The notes below the pieces were generated by a model that worked only from the letters and a program-made list of their open reading frames with translations, was not told the DNA's origin and searched no databases. DNA of 64,000 nucleotides from Collinsella aerofaciens. Lineage in GTDB: Bacteria; Actinomycetota; Coriobacteriia; Coriobacteriales; Coriobacteriaceae. Positions 61,804-64,000 of this stretch are shown here, piece by piece. The stretch's first letter is position 1, and each line of letters opens with the position of its first letter. A program made the position numbers and the translations under genes. The stretch covers positions 55,513 to 119,512 of the forward strand of contig NZ_JADNJQ010000002.1 in NCBI RefSeq assembly GCF_015555045.1, in the 5' to 3' direction.

Positions 61804-62274
61804 CTATTTGTGATACGGCTCGCCACGGCTGATCTTGCAGGCGCGGTAGATTTGCTCCAGCAGCACCACGCGCGCCAAGTTGTGCGGCAAGGTAATACGT
61901 CCAAAGCTGAGCATCTCGTCGGCTCGTGTGCGCACGTCATCGGTCACGCCGTCCGATCCACCAATCACAAAGGCGATGTCGCTGTTACCACGCAGCATAA
62001 GATCGTCGAGCCGCGCCGAAAGCTCCTCGCTCGAGCGCTCTTTGCCCTCAATGGCAAGCAGGATCACATGCGCTCGAGGCGGCAGGGCTGCGAGAATCGC
62101 CGCACCCTCCTTGTCGCGTGCGGCATCCACGCCGCCCGCCTTAGCCGGGTCGATATCGGCCACCTCGCGGATATCCACCTTGGCATAGGCACCTAGGCGC
62201 TTGGTGTACTCAGCGCACGCGTCCTTCCAAAAGCGCTCCTTGAGCTTACCGACGCAAACGACGGTGTATTTCAC
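61804..62274 (-). CDS. rlmH: 23S rRNA pseudouridine-1915 N3-methyltransferase RlmH
   Basis: The 156-residue SPOUT methyltransferase methylates pseudouridine 1915 of 23S rRNA on assembled ribosomes. MKYTVVCVGKLKERFWKDACAEYTKRL is the characteristic start, followed by VILLAIEGKERSSEELSARL, IAFVIGGSDGVTDDVRTRAD and FGRITLPHNLARVVLLEQIYRACKISRGEPYHK, which forms the trefoil knot and the conserved end. It lies 6 bases after the SPFH gene stop, so the two are cotranscribed. Shine-Dalgarno is weak (GCGTGA). Confidence 0.96.
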   Translation of the reverse strand: MKYTVVCVGKLKERFWKDACAEYTKRLGAYAKVDIREVADIDPAKAGGVDAARDKEGAAILAALPPRAHVILLAIEGKERSSEELSARLDDLMLRGNSDIAFVIGGSDGVTDDVRTRADEMLSFGRITLPHNLARVVLLEQIYRACKISRGEPYHK

Positions 62275-62280
62275 GCGCGT

Positions 62281-63219
62281 CTACTCCTTCGAATCGTTTT
62301 GAACTTTGCTGGCGGTCAGCATCTGCTCGAACATCGAGGCCGACTGCGAGAAATCGCTCGGCAGTACGACCGTCGATGTTTTACCCGTGCGAGCGAACTC
62401 TGTCATCATCTCGGACCACTGCGTAAACATGAACAGCTGGTTGGCCTCGTCGTTACCGACACCCGTCTCCTGGATGATCTCGAGCGAATCCTTGATGCCC
62501 AGCGCGATGGCCTTGCGCTGGTTGGCGATGCCTTCGCCCGCCTTTTCCATCGCCTCGGCCTCGGCGGTCGCCTCGGTGACGCGCTTGATGCGGTCGGCCT
62601 CGGCGAGCTCCTGCGCAGCAGCGCGCTTTCGCTGGGCAGCATTGATGTCGTTCATGGAGTTCTCGACCTCGGTCGGCAGCGCGATCTTGGTGATGAGTGT
62701 CGACACGAGGGTAAAGCCGTAGGCAGCCATCTGCTCGGACACGGTGGCATTAACGTCCTTGGCGATGTCATCCTTCTTGGCAAAGACCTCATCGAGCGTA
62801 TAGACAGGGATGGAAGAGCGCAGGGCGTCGGTGATGAAATCACGCATCTGGTCGACGGGCTCCTGCAGCATGTAGTAGCTCTTGTAGATGCCCGAATCTG
62901 CCGGGCCGGCGCCCATGTCATAGCTCACGTGGTACTGAGCAGAGACCTCAAGGCCGATGGTCACGTTGTCCTGGGTCTTAACGTCGATGCCAAAACCGTT
63001 TTTCATGGTGCGCAGACTCACCGTGGCGGCCTTGCGGTCGATCACGGGCACCTTCATGTGGAAGCCCGCGTTGACGATGCGGTTAAACTTGCCCAGACGC
63101 TCGATGATCACGGCATGCTGCTGTTCAACGACATAGCAGGCGTTGGGGAGCAGCAGCAACAAAATGATGATGGGAAGTAGAAAGCTCGTAAGAGCAGCGA
63201 TAATACCGGACAACAGCAT
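62281..63219 (-). CDS. SPFH/Band 7 (stomatin/HflK-like) membrane protein
   Basis: The 312-residue protein starts at ATG 63219 (MLLSGIIAAL) with AGAGGAGAG upstream. One N-terminal helix (residues 3-30) anchors it. The Band 7 domain follows (YVVEQQHAVIIERLGKFNRIVNAGFHMKVPVIDRKAATVSLR, DVKTQDNVTIGLEVSAQYHV, LRSSIPVYTLDEVFAKKDDI). A flotillin-type helical region comes next (NDINAAQRKRAAAQELAEADRIKRVTEATAEAEAMEKAGEG). Such proteins form oligomeric rings in membranes and often regulate proteases or organise lipid domains. No NfeD or FtsH gene is adjacent. First gene of a pair with rlmH. Confidence 0.9.
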   Translation of the reverse strand: MLLSGIIAALTSFLLPIIILLLLLPNACYVVEQQHAVIIERLGKFNRIVNAGFHMKVPVIDRKAATVSLRTMKNGFGIDVKTQDNVTIGLEVSAQYHVSYDMGAGPADSGIYKSYYMLQEPVDQMRDFITDALRSSIPVYTLDEVFAKKDDIAKDVNATVSEQMAAYGFTLVSTLITKIALPTEVENSMNDINAAQRKRAAAQELAEADRIKRVTEATAEAEAMEKAGEGIANQRKAIALGIKDSLEIIQETGVGNDEANQLFMFTQWSEMMTEFARTGKTSTVVLPSDFSQSASMFEQMLTASKVQNDSKE

Positions 63220-63605
63220 GGTCTCTCCTCTGATAGGCACACGTTGGCACTAGGATACCCATCTCAGACCCTCACACGATCCCGACGAGAGGAGCCGTGG
63301 ACAAAAAAGTCCAAATATGAGTACTGCTACCAGTTTAGTAACAGCGTTTAAAAGACCAAAACGCACTGTTGGACCAAGATTCCTTTCAAATTGACTCAGT
63401 TCAGCTCAAGGCAGTGTTAAGTTAGCAAACATTTGTTGCGTAAATAGTGCAATGATCACCTTTGAAAATGTGATTCATTTAGTGACATTACTCATATTTG
63501 ACATTTTTTGCCCCACAGGAAGCTTCGCTATACGAGGACCCTATGTCACATTCTGTGGCTTATAGGACAAAATGTGTGTCCCGATAGAACATCCGTTTCC
63601 ATCCA

Positions 63606-63998
63606 TTAATCCAGCCAGAACGGGTACGGGTCCCTGTGGTGGAGGTCCTCCCACACGGCCCTGTCGCCCCACTCCGGCCCTCCGTCCTCGCGCGACGGCG
63701 AGGCGGAGTAGACGCTGAACAGGAAGTCGATGTCCGCGTCGGTCGGCATCGTGGCGAGCTTCTCGCGCGCCGTCCTCGCGTCCCCCGAATGAGCGTGGCA
63801 CCACCAGAACACCGCCTTAACGCGCTTGACCGACGTCAGCCCCCGGTGGTTGCGCAGGACGGCCCTCAGCTGCGAGTTCACCCCTCCCTCGATCATGTTG
63901 TTGGTCGATGGATTGGCTACACTGATGTGGACAGTTCCGGGAGGGGCGCAGGAGACGGGAGGGCCGTATATGAGGGACCCCAGGCACCCGAGGCATTT
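63606..63998 (-). pseudogene. Transposase C-terminal fragment
   Basis: The minus-strand frame from the right edge to a stop at 63606 contains NPSTNNMIEGGVNSQLRAVL, RNHRGLTSVKRVKAVFWWCH, then MPTDADIDFLFSVYS. The TNN-x-IEGGVN...R-HRG-(S/T)...R-x-KAVFWWC pattern is the C-terminal end of DDE transposases of the IS256/IS1249-like group common in Actinobacteria. Upstream of NPSTNN the sequence no longer looks like that family, and an apparent new element begins at 63920. The transposase is thus truncated. The 63220-63605 gap holds AT-rich sequence with a possible element end near 63530-63580. Confidence 0.75.
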
Positions 63999-64000
63999 CA
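63920..64000 (+). mobile_element. Possible left end of a second insertion sequence
   Basis: The sequence from about 63920 has TGATGTGGACAGTTCCGGG, the style of an IS3-type terminal repeat. At 63970 an ATG preceded by GGGAGG opens MRDPRHPRHF, which continues off the edge and could be the start of an OrfA-type transposase. Only about 80 bases are visible. Confidence 0.4.

Overview
The window looks like a chromosomal contig from a moderately GC-rich anaerobic actinobacterium of class Coriobacteriia, most likely Collinsella or a close relative. This is judged from the proteins: actinobacterial GSI-alpha glutamine synthetase with a GlnR-type regulator, a lactate racemase (lar) cluster, a Feo iron system, tandem YhgE/Pip proteins and NPFKPTAG-type AAA ATPases. 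Most genes lie on the minus strand. No rRNA operon, CRISPR array, complete prophage or replication origin is visible.

Layout. 1-5.5 kb: tail of a secreted C39-like cysteine peptidase, a lipoprotein candidate, ligA, and a less GC-rich island of small secreted or membrane proteins ending in a DUF2975/Cro-like pair. 5.5-13.3 kb: HtrA protease, glnA with a GlnR-like regulator, LacI and GntR regulators, an AAA ATPase gene broken by one amber codon, and a GntR fragment. 13.4-24.4 kb: an old-yellow-enzyme flavoprotein, feoA-feoA-feoB, HPr, aspS, serB, then larB-larC-tetR. 24.7-34.6 kb: larD and larA (convergent with larBC), ppc, hisS, a truncated MFS gene, an M20 amidohydrolase and a DMT exporter. 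35-45 kb: two YhgE/Pip proteins, htpG, a GNAT enzyme and a capsule-type cpsC-cpsD-cpsB set. 45-52 kb: phoR-phoB-pstB and a VanSR-like two-component system divergent from a D-Ala-D-Ala carboxypeptidase. 52-59 kb: a frameshifted TM2-like protein, tRNA-Ser, an intact AAA ATPase, an 813-residue unknown protein, and an array of three tRNA-Arg(ACG) genes with two broken copies. 59-64 kb: serS, a 57-residue membrane protein, proC, rlmH, an SPFH protein, and insertion-sequence remnants at the edge.

The most unusual signals are these. (1) Two paralogous AAA ATPases are each preceded by a head-to-tail array of about 10-bp repeats sharing a TGCTA core, which suggests an autoregulated system. (2) The lar cluster encodes a LarC that stops at the LarC1/LarC2 boundary and is followed by a TetR regulator; a 34-bp palindrome lies upstream of larB. 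(3) Long, nearly perfect palindromes with locus-specific arms, many enclosing an intrinsic terminator, occur in many intergenic spaces, and two of them share conserved internal modules. (4) Half-palindromes with a shared TCC-rich core (GATCCGTTTTCCTCC) recur at three loci. (5) The tRNA-Arg array carries broken tRNA 3' ends.

Coordinates were read by eye. Family assignments rest on motif recognition, not on database searches.
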